Below are positions 36,336-50,058 of a stretch of DNA of 64,000 bases, piece by piece. The notes under the pieces are model-generated. The model had not been told where the DNA came from and made no database searches. It worked only from the letters and a program-made list of their open reading frames with translations. The position numbers and the translations under genes were made by a program. How positions within the stretch are numbered: position 1 is the first letter of the stretch; the number at the start of each line of letters is the position of its first letter. Source of the stretch: Karalla daura (Eukaryota; Chordata; Actinopteri; Chaetodontiformes; Leiognathidae); assembly GCA_029224185.1 (NCBI GenBank), contig CM055196.1, positions 18,998,509 through 19,062,508 on the forward strand. Direction: 5' to 3'.

Positions 36336-39300
36336 CCCCAATATTTTAACTTTAATATCTTAATGCAAAACGTATCTGTAATATTAACTACTCAGAGTGC
36401 AGAACAAAAGTTCTCAGGATCATTTTCATAACATCTTAGCTGTGATAGTAATTTAGTTGGTGCCAGTTTAGGAAATTGCAATCTTCCATATAAATTAGAG
36501 GCTGGATAAATATGCCTCGCAGCAAGCACTGATGATGAACTTCTCATAGTCATTTATTCCTCCAAGTTGTTGTTCAGTCTCTGAAAATGAGGCAGAAAAA
36601 CCTGCCTGTCTTATTATAACACCATTATCCCATTAACAAGCCTCTGAACTGGGTTTGTTGACTGTGAAACATTAAGGCCTTCGTGAATAAATCTGCCTAT
36701 TTTATCTGCGTGCGAGACAGCCAAACGATACCTTTTACACAATGAATAAGCTGGGGAATGAAGAGAAGCTGCAAATAATGAATGTACTGAAATTGTCTAG
36801 GATAATAAGTCTTCTGATGAGGGGGAGAAAGCTTTCACTTGTTGTCACTCGTGGCCCTCAGACGCACAGGCACTATTCACAGATATCATCATTTCATTCA
36901 ACCTGTCTTTTCATATTCAGGAAAAACCCAGGAGGGAGGGGGAAGAGCAGGGGACACGTGTATGGAGCGTAATATGCAGGAGCGCCACGAAGCAAATCTC
37001 TTCCAAATGCATTTTCTGTCAAATTAATCTGATATCAGAATGCAATGAGAAAGATAGGCAGTGCAATAAAACTTGGACAATTGCCAAGTCACATCTGACA
37101 TCATGAGGTGGATGTTTTCAAGTAAATATGGTAAATACAATGTCTTTAATCATGAACAAGCTCTTATAGCTTGCATGCCTGTGTTTTGGAGGAGTCGTGC
37201 CTCAGATACAGAGAGTAAGTGAGTGGTAATCCTACGATAGTGAGCGCTGATGATTCCTCTGTGAGCCTCACAGATGGTCTGCTCCTCTCTATCCCTGTGA
37301 AGCCTGAAGAAATACGAGCTCTTAATGAAAATGAATGGCCTGGTCCATGTGACTTGATTGCCAGAGCTGCTTTCATCAATACATCTAATAAAAGGAGTCA
37401 CACCTCCTGGTGGGACACGACGGAGCCATGATATAGAAACAGTGGAAGACTTTTCATCTCCTATCTGCAGCACTGAAGTCTAGTCCTGTTTTCAAACACA
37501 AGTGAAACAGCTTATCTGGACTGGAAAAGTATGATGAGCTGCATGAGGGTGAACTGTGAAGTATGTTTAAAATCCCAGTTTTACTTGCATAATTTCGACC
37601 TCAGACATCAAACATTTCCAATCTAGACATGTTTGCATTTCTGCAGTCAAAACATTTTGTGAAATTGCAGTCTAATTCACATCCTATTGCAGAACCAATT
37701 AATATTCATTTGACTAGTCTAACAAATTCTGTGCATCAATTTCACAACTGCCAAGATGCTTCAGTTAAATCATTTAAGGCTTGAATCTGAAAAACATTTG
37801 CCTCAGTATTTACAACTGGAGAAGCCTTCTACCTCTATGTTCTACTTTAACAGGGAGGCACAATCTAAATGCAAATTGCTACCTGATTTTGTTGTTCCTC
37901 TGTCCTTGGGCACTTTGAGGTGAGCTTAACAGGTTAAAGGTTGATTTATTATTGAGACAGACTATTTGGAGTTCTACTTTTTGTTCTGGCATGTGAGCCA
38001 AGTCAGATGTACGTATAAACTGTTGTGTGATACTGGGAAAATACTGTGCTGAGATGCAGTCAATAACACGCACATACGCACACATGCACATATTTTTCAT
38101 GTAAAATTCATGAACACACTTTTCGCTATATGTTATTGTTATGCTTTTTCATATGTGATACATAATGTTAAAGCATTAAAATTTGATAACTGGCCTTAAA
38201 CTTGAACATATCTTGAACTGCATTACCAATACTAATTCCATGCCAGGTCCACACATCACAGATACCTCCAAATGGTACAAACAGAAGTAAAATATAGTTT
38301 ATTCTAGTGTAATCCCAGAGGTTTTAATATATGCACAGTAAAATCGTGCATGATGATATTTGTAGATACATGTATATATATACATAGTTATTTGAATACT
38401 AAATAATTTGTTCACCTCTTCAGCAGTTTAACAAGTGAATATACTGTATAGACAGCGCCCAAAGAACCTACTAATTGGACAGTGGATGTATGTGTGGACA
38501 CCTATCTTGATTTCAGTGATTAAAAAAGTGCATTTAGGACAAAAAAAGTTCTTAAGAGGAAAATTTCACTGCACCAGAGACCATGGAGGTCGATTTTAAT
38601 GCCTGGAGAGATGAAAGAGAGGCGTCTTTCTGCAAGTGCTTTACTCTGAATTTGTAGCCATTGAGAGGACTTGAAAGCTGGTTCCGGGAGCTGCTGAGGA
38701 TGGAAAATATTGGATAAATGTTATACCTGGATAAAAGACACAAAGAACATACTGCTGAGATAAATTGCTATGTGAAGGGGTTTAAGTGGGACTTTGAGCC
38801 TGAGATGCTCATTTGTTCAAGAGACGGACTGTCGAGGGAAACACTGAAAACCTGCTCGTAATTACTGGATATTCATGTTTGACCATCTGTCTGTCCATTA
38901 CCCGCAGTTTCCTTTCATGTCCTGGTAACAACAGTTCCACAAAGTGAGTTTCCTGTCCGTCTGAGTGTGCCTGCCATTGGTTAAGGTACTTGTCATTGCT
39001 CGTTCGAGTTAATTACCTTCCCAATCAATATGATGCTTTAACCTTGTGTGACCCCTACGTTGTTGTGATTCAATTCAACACAAACTCTTGGGAGTGAAAA
39101 CTTATCTAAAGAAGAGGTAATTACTGTTTTCAAAATGGAGAAAATTGATTTGCTCTGCTGTTGAAATTAGTCGTTCAATTAATCCATAACATAGACAAAG
39201 AACTAAATATTCAACAATAACTGTGTTGTCTTTGCAGATGAATGGGAACAGCGGAGAAAAGGTTACAGTGGACAATTATAAGTACTGATCTCGTTTAGCT

Positions 39301-40339
39301 AACAACACAACCTAGGGTGTATCTATCCACGGGTCTCTGATCGGCAAGAATCTTCTATTACTTTAAAAACTGTATTAAGAGCATGCGTGTCCATCTATTG
39401 AATGGACTTTTTTGTGTATGATGGTAGTGCCATGGACTATGACCTCTTTATAGATTTTCTTGATCTTTATAGAACAATAAAGGGTTGTCATATTGTCTTT
39501 ACAGAAATAAAGGTTTTCTATAATTATACTGGGTAGTCGTATTACATGTATTTGACAAAGCAGAAAAGTCCTAAAGCTGCAAGATCCCCCCCCACCCCAA
39601 AAAAAACCTTTCTCTCTATTCCGTCTCTATTTCAAGGTCTGTACTATAAATGTTTTAAATGTATCACTTGCAAACTTTTAAATGTAAATATTCTAGTGGT
39701 GCAGGAAAATGTATCTTGTGACAGATGTCTGTTAGAAGTAGGCTATATGAAATGTTTAAGTACAAATACATAAATGCGAAACAAAACACATAAACCTTAT
39801 TTAACTCGTTTAAAAGATAAAATTAAATAATCTAAACAACATAACAACATCAAAGAGAATGAAAAGGAGGAGAAGAAAAGAAGAGCAGGAAAAGTAGACT
39901 GTAGATGTTTGTAGAAATAAGGTCACTGAACAACTGTGAGTCTGTACCGACCCTTTTCGAGGTGAGGGCCTATAACTGTAACTACAAACAACAAAGGATG
40001 CATTTAACTTCCACAACATCAGCAGGAAGTAACAAACAGGACAGGACACTGAGTGGTCGTGAAGACTGGAAAAACTTAATAGTAGATCCTTACCATTTTC
40101 CTTTTTGTAATGCAGGAGACACTGGTTGTCCTCTCATGACACAGGGCATTTGTAAATCTATTTTAGACATCAAATCACTGATCCTAGGTCCTAGAGCCGG
40201 AGCCATGTAGTGGAAACGGGGCATCTGTAATCTCCAAAACTAGAACACAAATTGACATTTAGGCATCTTTTGAGCACTATGGCCGCTATCTGTAGAAAAG
40301 GCTGCTGAAGGATCTTAGGGCTGCAGAGTGATGTTAATA

Positions 40340-40465
40340 TTTTTAAAGGAAGGCTCAAGACCCAACTATTTACATGGCTTTTAATATGTAACAGGTATGT
40401 CTTTTAAACATGTAAAGCAATTTATGCTATGTTTTTAATGCATGGAAAGTGCTTTATAAATAAGT
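40340..40465 (+). mobile_element. 3' tail of an L2-type LINE (uncertain)
   Basis: From 40345 one frame reads KGRLKTQLFTWLL, resembling the RLKTHLF motif at the C-terminus of fish L2 reverse-transcriptase proteins. It is followed by GTAAAGCAATTTATG and AAAGTGCTTTATAAATAAG, which resemble the short L2 3' UTR ending in AAGCACTTTG ... GTGCTATATAAATAAA. The tail then runs into pentamer-like TGAGC/TGAGG repeats to about 40490. The 5' part is absent, as is usual for truncated LINEs. Confidence 0.55.
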
Positions 40466-43400
40466 TGAGCTGAGGTGAGGTGAGTTGAGTTTTCTAACTT
40501 CTAATCTAATCATTAACATTAGTTTTGCTCAAATAAAATTCTCCTATGGTGACCTTAAGCCATCAATATTAAAATGAAAGTCTTTGTGTTCTGAAGCTGT
40601 GGCCTACTCATACGCTTTTTGAGCATAACATTATTATTATGCACTCAGGAGCGATAAGACCTCTTTATGCAAACTGGCTTGCCATCAATCAATTATTTGA
40701 TTATTTAAAAAAAGAGAGAGACTCAGTTTCCCAAGTGAGGATGACCTTTGGTGCAGAGCGAATAAATCTGTTTTTTAAATGTTGCCCATCAATAAAATAC
40801 TCTCAGTTAGATAGTCATTTGATCATAAAATGTTACATGCCCTGGTAAATATTTTATTATTGCAAGCTTTTAGGTGACCATTAGGCCAGCAGATGAGAAG
40901 CAAAAAAATCAATATTTTAAATGAATTAAATTCTGGAAATAAAAGTATGATTCATTCAGTGGTTTTCTTTGTCGACTATTTAGAATAAAGTAGGACTCGG
41001 TTGAGTTGGTAGCACTGCCAAGATTTTTTACAGTCATTGCTTTAAGTTTAATGTAGAAAAGATTGACTGTATGTACACTGTGCTATACCCTTTTATCCAA
41101 GAGACCCATTTTCTCATGGCTTCATTGTTTTATGCACATTCTCCCCAGATATTCCACACTGCTGTTAAATGGCTCAGCCTTTAATATGTCAGTTTTGTCT
41201 CCTGTAGAGATTTTTTAAAATTCATTCACCACGCTCCTATCCCCATCGGAGCATGACTGAGAGAGAGAGCAACACTGAGGGTACAAAAGAAGCACAAAAG
41301 GTTTTCTGGCTTGGAGGCATTTGTACACAGATAACTATTTTCTATCCGTACTCGGATTGTTTGTACCACTTAGTGCATACATCTGCGAGAGAATAAAAGG
41401 GATTTAACAGAGCAAGTTTCTCTCTCGGCTGCAAAACTGTATTTTTATTGATTAATTGTGAGCTAAATAGGGCAGAAGGGTGCAGTTAAGGAGGAGAAAG
41501 GATGTTGTTGAAACCCTCAACATTTCAGTTGAGAATTACAGGCGATTTCACTGTGAAATGCCAGGGAATCAAATGAGAGAATGTGAAGACCCCCCCCTCC
41601 TCCCTTTGTGTTGACTGAACCTTGTACAGCTCCTCTTTGTGTGGATGTCACCTCACAGCCCAAACATGAGCAGCTGGATCACAGACTGAGCCCTATGATG
41701 GCTGGTGTGTCTCCATCATCCTCTCAATGCATATGGGGATATGTGTCATTTGAATAATAGGTCTGGTTATATATATCTTTCTTTTTTATTGTCATTTTAA
41801 GCAATTGTAAGTTTCTTAGCAAGGCCTATCTGTTTGTGCTCCACTGCTGCTCCAAAAACAGCATATCATGGGTCACATTGAATGACATGGTTTTTCATTA
41901 CCAGGGACCTGGACACTGTATTTTCTTTTTATCAGTCCCACAAACCAACCAACCACCCTCCTGTTGCTGGATGCTCACCGGAGTAGCAAATAGTGTTAGT
42001 TCCTGGTAGAAAATAGTCTCCAAAAAAGATTCAACTCCAACTCCAATAGAAATAAATTGCAGTTGGAAGGTGTTAAGAGTCAAACCATCAAGGTGTTGAT
42101 TTTGCTGATATTTTTTAAGGAATGTAAGAATGATGTGTAACAATGTAGGTAACTGTAACTGGACAACTTAAGTTTAGGTAAATGAGTCCGACCTGATCAA
42201 AACACATGGATAGAGTGGCAACATGGCAGAAGCTTGAAATAGCATGTATTTTCAAGAAAGGTGATGTGACTATGTTCAAGCTAACTCAGAAGGACCTGAG
42301 TATTTTAAAATTCATGAACGATGCAGTGGGAGCTGGAAAGGGGTTCATATTAAGCCACTGAAATAGACTTAGTTGTGCAAATGAAGGTAAGATCACACTA
42401 TACCTGTTGTTTAGTCCCATAACTTCAGCCGGTGAGGCTTTGCAATGGACTTATCCACACTGACAAATACAGATTTTTAAAATAAAAGAGAGAGAGAGGA
42501 AAAATGAAAAGAAAATTAAATAAGAGGAAAACTAGTTTTCATGCATTAGAGATCAAGAGATTGAAGGTTGAAGATTTAATTATTTGTCTCAGGCAGAGTA
42601 CAAGACACTGGCAGTGAAGTGTAATTGTGACAGACAAAAGAAAAAGAAAGAAAGTGAAAATATTACAAATAAAATAAACATGAAAAAAAGGTGTTGCATG
42701 CAAATATTCTCGGCTAAAATATCTGCTATTTACAATATATACAAAGTACTAAATTATACATACATACCTATACATAAATTATATATAGGCATGGAGGGGT
42801 GGATCTGGGTTTGTATGTGGGGGTTGGTGTCTGAGGTATCTTCTCTCTGAGTGCTGTGATTGCCTCCATACAGTGAGCTGGTGCTCATTAAAGTTCAGCA
42901 CGTTCAGTTATCACTTTATTGCAGTTAAGTATTACTGTATATTATGATTACTTCCTAATCACATGTCTGAATATACAGTACACATTTGTGGTGTTAATGA
43001 CTTCACAGAAATGGGAAATAATCTGCCTTTACTGCACCTTTGGTCTGATGAGCTGGAACCACAATGAAGCGCTGAAGTTATTCTTGTTCTGCAATTTCTC
43101 TATTGCAGCTGTGCTTGTTGTTAGAGACTGCTAGTGTGGCCAGAGAAAACATACACACAAACAGCATGTATTTGTTATTGGTATTCACTGTATAATGGAG
43201 GAGAATGTGGGAAAAAACAGAGATGAATCCTCGGATGGGAGGATTTCTCCCGGGACAGCGACACCTGAATAATAACAACACGGGCTGACAATTGAGAGGA
43301 GATGAGTGGTGTCTGTAAGCCAGCCTTGTCACAAACCAAGACAGTAACAATGGTGTCTTAAGGAGGAAGGATTAGAGTTTTTAGTCATTGTGGCAAGATT

Positions 43401-44059
43401 GTTGAATCCCCAGAGGACAACGCGGGTAGAGTGGGAGCCTCACAATTTGTGGATCCTCTTTGTTTTTTTCTCTCCACGATAAAATTGCACAGAATGAGTG
43501 GACTGAGGGGCACAGCTGGAGGTATGGAGTCAAGAGAATGCAGTTTTATTCTTTGCAGGAATCCCATTAGTGTCCACTGTGTGGTTTCAGGATGCCATGC
43601 TCACAGAACAGAAAACAAAAGAAACAAGTGCAAACTGTAAAATTAAAGCAACCCATGAAAAATGATCCACAGTGGAAACTTAGACAAAATCAGCAAGAAT
43701 TACCTGTGATAAATGACTTGATTAATATTTAAGTCTATCCATTCATTACCTTACATGCTTTGTACTCAGTGGTGTTGCAGAAGTCTGCTGATGCCTATCT
43801 CCAACAAAGAGCGAGCACAGGGACATCTTGGACAGTTCCCAGTCACCTTCACATTAAAGGGAAAGGTCTCGATCTGAACAGAAACGTGTGTTTAAAATTT
43901 TTTAAAAAGCTCATAAATATTGCTAAAATACCATTGCTTTTACGTGTGGTTTTTCAGGCATGTCGATATATAAGTGTATTGCTAAAATCTAATGGAAATG
44001 CTTTTATACACATTTATATGATTTATATTTATATGTTAATATTTATATTTCACCAGACC

Positions 44060-44373
44060 TGACGTAGAGGGTCACATGACTAGTTTGCAACAAGATGGTG
44101 CGGTATGTGTGGACAGTGGAGCAGACTGAACCTTTTCTGGAAAAGAAAACGTATTTAATGTTCCTCTCCCTCAAAGAAGGGACTCGCGAGATGAGAGAAA
44201 TTTTGCTTTTGTTTTGCAAAAAAACTGTAATACAAACACAACTTGAGACAAGGTTCATCAGTAACCAAATACAATATTTTCATTTAGCCCCCGTTCGCAG
44301 CTTGAACAGGCCTGAGCACATTTCATACTGTACACATGAGTGCAGTGAGAGCAGTGTTGACAGCAAGTTTTAG
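44060..44373 (+). pseudogene. Remnant of a transposon Myb/SANT-like protein gene (uncertain)
   Basis: After GGGTCACATGAC at 44069-44080 and CAAGATGG, an ATG at 44095 opens a frame beginning MVRYVWTVEQTEPFLE. The pattern RYVWTxEETExFL is how Myb/SANT-like DNA-binding proteins of fish PIF/Harbinger-type elements often begin. The similarity fades after about 15 residues and the rest of the 92-codon frame shows no conserved helix, so I treat it as decayed. No transposase or terminal repeats were found nearby. Confidence 0.35.
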
Positions 44374-47300
44374 TCTTGCAGCTCCGCCCTGCACAGCCTC
44401 AGGTTGCTTTTAGATGTTTATCAGCAGCATTTTACCAGATGACCGGGTAGAACACCAGGTGTGACAAGACGTGATAAGAAAAAAAGCTCTTAATTGTAAC
44501 ATAAAAGTAAATGTGCTCGTGATTAAATCTCCTCTCTTCATGTGAGCTTGTGTTCTCATGCAAGTCATTTACAGTTTCATGATTAATGCAAGCGTAAGAA
44601 ATCAAAGTGCAATGGAATGGAAATAATCATATATATATTTATATATCACATATCACATAGGGTTTAATGTGATAGCAAACTTCCACAGATGATAATTAGC
44701 CAACTCCATCACTGTTTTCCCTTCCGCTGTTTGTTCTTTGCATTTCACACCTTTAGGCGAACTGATGGAAAGAACAATTGTATTATAGCGGCTGAATGAT
44801 TGCACTTAACTAGTGTGAAGTGTCACTGCAGCTATTACTTGGAGTCAGGGAAATATCGCAAAGTGCTGCGGAATATTAAATGGGACAGTGCTCTTTCTGG
44901 ACTATAAAAATGCCAGACCATATAATTATGATTAGCAGAAGATGTCTTCCTGAAATGTTAATCGAATTAGGAATTCGGATAGGTCCTGAATAGCTGGAGA
45001 CGAATGCGCAGTGATTTAGACCTGCATCTGCGGCCGAGGAGCATGCACGCTGATTTTAATTCGATCAAAAGCGCGAGGATGTTGAGTAGACTCGTCCTGC
45101 TGAGTTGTTCCATTTCTCCATCGCTTTGCATTCACGCATTTTCTGGTGAAATTAGGGGAAAGTGCAATGACATGAAAGGTTGTTTAAAGTGGTAGGATGA
45201 AGCCAAATGACGCTTTTATGACTTTCTGCTCTGGTGCTCAAAAGTGTCATTCATTAGAAAGCAGAGCAGGAAGGACTGCAGCAGGACGCATTACAGAAAA
45301 TGCTGCTATATTGCTATATTATGATACATAATCAGTGCTGGAGCTATCATTTCATAATGCATGATAAGGCTGTCGAGGCTGACACCTGGAAGGTGATGTC
45401 TACATCTCTAATTTGAATTTCAATGAATTTGCATGTGATTTATAAAGGTGCACTCAAGTGTCCTCTTATAATTAGAACTGCAGAATGAGAACTATTCCTC
45501 ATCCGTGTGCTTGATCATATTCATTATATCATCATTACATAAATTGTCAACAGGGAACTTTTGTAGTTACAATATTTACAGGCCAGGGAGATCAAGTGTT
45601 TACTCTCAACAGCAACCAGCTCTTATAACACTGAAAGTAGTTAAGTTTCTGTGGCTTGGTCAAAACAAATCAGCACATTGCAGCAGCTGCGGATCTCAGT
45701 GTATCTCAGCCATCCTCCTAATAGCTTTTCTGAAATTAGGAGAAGGATATTTTCTTATTGACAGCACGGTATTATCTCAAATGTATGCAGCACATGAAAA
45801 TCCAAGTGAAAATCAGGGCAAAAGCCTCGAAGCTGGTCTAGGAATAAAAGAAAAGAGGGTTTGGGGTTTTCACCTTAAATCTCAGAGATACAAACTAAGG
45901 TCACATTGCAATTCAGTTTTCATCTGCAGCCTGCTCAGGAGGATAATTAGATGGCAAGGATCACATGAAAGGTTCGACCAGCAGAATTGGGTTGGCTTCC
46001 TCGGAGCTGTTTGTCACACTGTGAGAAAGCAGCTGTCAACAGGTTCCCTGCTTCGTCCACGCTCCTCTCCTCTGCTTGTTTTTGACAAATGTTGGCTTTT
46101 TAATTTCATTTCTCACATGTTGTTGTTGAAACACAATTCTGAGTTCCAGCAACTGTGATGTCTTGACATCAGTGACTGGTGAGTTGCCTTTAAGCCATTT
46201 GTTTTAGAATAAGTACGATCCACTGTGTGAACCTTCAGTATCACATTAAAGGGGACCAAGAAAACTAAAAATTGTTTTGTCCAAAAACATTATGTCCTCA
46301 TTCATGTATAAATTTCATTCACAAATCTGAACAAATACATTGTGTGACGTAAAGCATGCCATCTCCCTCCCATTTGATATCGTATGATTTTGACTTTTTG
46401 GCTTCCACTTAGCTTGGGAAATGGTTGTGAAGCTCTGTTATTTATCAAGGAACATAAATTCATGCGATCATGTGAGTGTAGTCACTGTAAAGCCAATATG
46501 TGGTTACGGCATAAGAAAACTATAATATTCCCACACCTAAAAATAGGATTGTGCCAGGGCATTTTTTATTAAAACCAATATTCCATGGTTTCTATGTTAA
46601 CGCCATAAACCAAACATAAATACTCCATTGAAGAATTCTATACCTCAAGTTTTCTTAGAGACATTTTAAAGTAACATCAGTTGCTCAGCTTTTACAGGGT
46701 TGAGGACTTCATCCATTTATTAAAAACCCTACTGGAGCAGTTGGAGGAGGAGGGATTTTGTTGTGTTTACTTGTATATTTATTTGATAAAGGCAGGCTTG
46801 GTGAAATTACCACATACCCACATACTCAGCCCTGGAAAATTTAGATGACGTGCTCAGTGAAACGACACAGCTTTTCGGTCCAGGCCATTTAGCCCAGCGT
46901 CTATTAGCCTGTATGTGAACTGTATATGAGTTAATATTTAAACACTTTAATACATATCCGAATCCAAAATAACGGCTAGAGGGATTAATGTATCAGCTTT
47001 TGTGTGTCGGTATGATAATCGTTTGGGAAGCTGCCATGGATTATCCGGCAATGTCACTGAGTAGACCTCAGTGATCTGTAAACAGGATTGAGCTTTAATC
47101 TTCTTATTAAATTGTCATTCACATGTTCTGCAGAAGTTGTGCAGAATACATCCACGTCTTTATTAGAAATGTCAAATGTTACCTGCATTCTACTGTTTAT
47201 GACTTTACTACAGGTGTGCAGAGGTTTGCAAGTGGTGATGTCACTCACTGTAACATCTTAGAGTTGACTCCACATCACATGCCTTTCATTGATTTCAATT

Positions 47301-48819
47301 GAACACCTTCATAGGTGCACTATTGGGATAACGGAACATTGAATCGCTGCTGGGGGAAAGGTAAAAGGAAATCCATGCATGCAGGAGGGAGATAATGAAA
47401 TGGAGCAAAGCCAGACCCCAGAGGCACAAACCAGTGACTTGCTCTGGGTCCCGTGACAATAAAGATTTTCCTCTTTAATTGAAATCTGCTTATTCTCTCG
47501 TAATGATGGACAACTTTTCGAGTAAAGGCAGGGTCTTGTCACTCCCTGGAAATTTCTCTGACATGGTGAAGCCTGCTCTTTCTTCCACTGTGGTTCCACC
47601 TTTAATTTCAGTGAAGTTTTATAGATGGAAAACAATCTCACATCCAGTTTTAATTTAGTGAGGGATTCACTTGAGCTCCTTTGTGCTAGCTTCAACAGTA
47701 AAGACAAATAAATTAATGCAATGAAATTATGATTCTTTTACTTATACTTTCCTGATTAATGAATTAATAAAGATTAGACTTTGATAGAGATTAAAGCAGA
47801 GGATTGTGTATGTAAATAATGATAGCAACATTATTGTTGTATTATTGTCATATATATTGCCATGTATAATAATGCTTCATGAACCATTTTTCCACAGTAC
47901 TTGTATTTGCTTTTCACACTAATTCCCCCAGACTCTTTCTTAGAGGGATTCTACCTGCCCTTGTCATGGAGTATTTTTTGTATTTATTTATGGAGGAGAT
48001 CTAAGCAGCTCTTCAGCCACTGGATTATACTGTTTGATTTAATCTGGGGAAGCTTGGGAAACAGTCCTTTCCTTTCTCCAGTTGTCACTCTATAGGAACA
48101 AAAATTACTGTAAACTCACATTTCAAGAGAAGATGGGATGATCAGCCTTTTTCAGTTGAAGGCACTTTACAAAATACCACCTCTTTCGATCAGATTGATG
48201 CTTTCTTGAAAAATCTCCCCCACAATCTAAACTCACCTACTATCAGTCATATCACTGAAGAATTAGCCCCTCAGCTCCTCCGAGCATGCATAAATAATGA
48301 TAATGATTTACAGGAGCTTTGATGAGGAACCGTCTCTGTGTTTTGGTGGTCAAAGTGCCCTTGAAAATAACAAGGGTGTCTGAAAAATGACTTTTCTTGG
48401 AGCAATTTGTGCTATGTTCCACGGCTGAAACCGTACAGCTCATTATGCATTTTGCAGCTTGGTGACCTTAAATTGCATTGTTGCTGTAATGTGTCTGATT
48501 AATCTATTTCAAATGCCTGAGAGTGCAAGAAACAGAATGCTAAATTAGTTCAAGATTAGGTTTTTATAATAGGTTTCACATGAGGGGCATGTCTACATTT
48601 TTTTCTACACAGAGCCCGGCTCATTTAACTCTTCCATCACAGCTAACAAGTTCATGAGGTGGATAGAGATTTGTGGTAAATTGTGAAGTTTGCGGAAAAG
48701 CCCATTCAGCTCCAGGGATTTCTTCTGAATGTAGTTTAAACTCCAAATGAGAGAGACTTCTGTGAGTTAAAAACCAAGCCTGGAAACCTAATCATTAAAA
48801 CAAAATAAAAAATGAATCA

Positions 48820-48823
48820 CATG
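48820..48823 (+). other. Target-site duplication, left copy (CATG)
   Basis: CATG immediately precedes the first LTR and is repeated at 57712-57715 directly after the second. Four to six bases is usual for Ty3/Gypsy integrases. Four bases is short, but with identical LTRs and canonical ends it is convincing. Confidence 0.85.
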
Positions 48824-49932
48824 TGTAACCTAGGTTCTAGGGATGATATTGAATACAAAAAGGAAAAAGAGATAAAAATAGAATTTTTTTTCTTTAAAAT
48901 TCTGGTAGTAGGTAAAGCAGTTTATTAGGAAAAGCCTTTCTAAGAAAGGCTAAACATTTCTAAATGCGGATAATATTTTGTTTAAATTTTATATATTTGT
49001 ACTTTTATTTTGTGTACCAAAGGAAGTAATAGTGGAAAGGAAAGGAAAAGAGAGAGGAGGAGTTGCTGCAGAGGGCAGCATAGAGTGATTTCATGATTAC
49101 AGGGTTAGCCAATCGGGGAGACCCTATGAGTCAGGTGATCAGGTCCGGTAGCCACGCCCCGTTTCCTTTTCCGGGAGAACGGCAATGTGCGCGATTGTGA
49201 CTCCGGGTGTGTCTGATCAATATGATATAATCTTCTATGATCCATTGATTTTTGAAGCACTGTGAGACCGGATGGTTTTCACACCGATCTAGCGAGGGTT
49301 CGCGCTGGAAAAACGCGTATCTAGCTGATCACTCGGTCAGGTTTTTTTTTTTTTTCTCTCTTTCTTTTTGTTTCTTCTTTCTTGTTCTGTGATTTTGAAT
49401 GAGATCCCAGCCACACTTCATCATCCAGCGGGGAGCTTCCAGTTGGGATGGAGTGAGGTTCCACAGCTAGTCCAGATCCCAAGATCCTAAGAATCCCAGC
49501 GTGAGCTGGGTGGCGAGCTACAGTGAAACCACGGAGATTGAGCTCAGTTGTTGAAGAATTCATCCACCTTTCCTCACGGACAGTGTGGTAGGAAAAAACG
49601 GAAACAACACACTTGATACACAGATCAGAAGAAACACGGGCCCCAACGATATATATTTGAAAAGAAAAAGGGTTTATTTGCCGGCTTTGTTATTTTTTGT
49701 ATCTGTCTTATAAATGCCATGTCGTATGTTTATTGTGTATTAACTAATAATAATTAGCCATATAAAACTTCTCTCATTGTTGTTTTCCTTGTTTATTATT
49801 ATTAGGGCTCTTGGTAACATGGTCTTCTGATACTGGTCCATTTCTATACATTTTCCATTTCTATACATTTTCTATTTCTATACATTCTTTTACTTACCTG
49901 TACTCTGCATACTAAACTGCAAAAGGGTTACA
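48824..49932 (+). repeat. 5' LTR, 1109 bp
   Basis: It begins TGTAACCTAGG and ends AAAGGGTTACA. The offset to the 3' copy is a constant 7779 bases, and by reading along both I saw no difference. Candidate promoter parts are CCAAT at 49109-49113, a GC-box-like CCACGCCCC at 49152-49160 and an AT-rich GATATAAT near 49213. A second TATA-like element (TATAAAA) is at 49761-49767. I could not place the U3/R/U5 borders or a canonical AATAAA signal. Confidence 0.96.
49109..49160 (+). promoter_or_regulatory. Candidate LTR promoter-proximal elements (CCAAT and GC box)
   Basis: GCCAAT at 49108-49113 and CCACGCCCC at 49152-49160 lie 40 bases apart, with GATATAAT about 50 bases further on. That arrangement would suit a polymerase II promoter. 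The same elements recur at 56887-56939 in the 3' LTR, where they could drive transcription into the flanking DNA. This is inferred from motifs only. Confidence 0.35.
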
Positions 49933-50058
49933 GATTTGGCGAGCTAGCCAGGAGAGCCCAGTTGAAAGTGTAATTGTCTAAGTTGTTTTATGTGTACAAG
50001 TTGCTACTATTAAAACTAGATTTCTCGAAAATTAAATAGACATATCAGATACGGCAAA
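49933..50058 (+). other. Leader between 5' LTR and gag
   Basis: This 126-base untranslated leader holds the candidate primer-binding site. Beyond that I see no recognisable feature; any RNA packaging signal cannot be read from sequence alone. Confidence 0.6.
49937..49954 (+). other. Candidate primer-binding site
   Basis: Four bases after the 5' LTR the sequence reads TGGCGAGCTAGCCAGGAG. A start with TGG, complementary to the CCA end of a tRNA, just inside the 5' LTR is expected for reverse-transcription priming. I could not assign the tRNA. Confidence 0.6.

Larger units (their letters stand above)
30697..48819. other. Gene-free region between the MITE and the LTR retrotransposon
   Basis: No gene is supported over about 18 kb. 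It contains the repeat fragment at 30730, a (GT)n run near 32749-32773, the SINE-like copy at 36185, an L2-like tail at 40340, the Myb/SANT-like remnant at 44060, and candidate unique blocks at about 32470-32660 and 44830-45150. A 217-codon frame at 45505-46158 is the longest open frame outside the known genes, but it begins at GTG and shows no recognisable domain. Confidence 0.55.

Noticed and set aside
49321..49563. 80-codon antisense frame found identically in both LTRs (also 57100-57342)
   Set aside because: Its duplication is explained by LTR identity. It spans a T-rich tract giving a poly-Lys end and has no recognisable domain.
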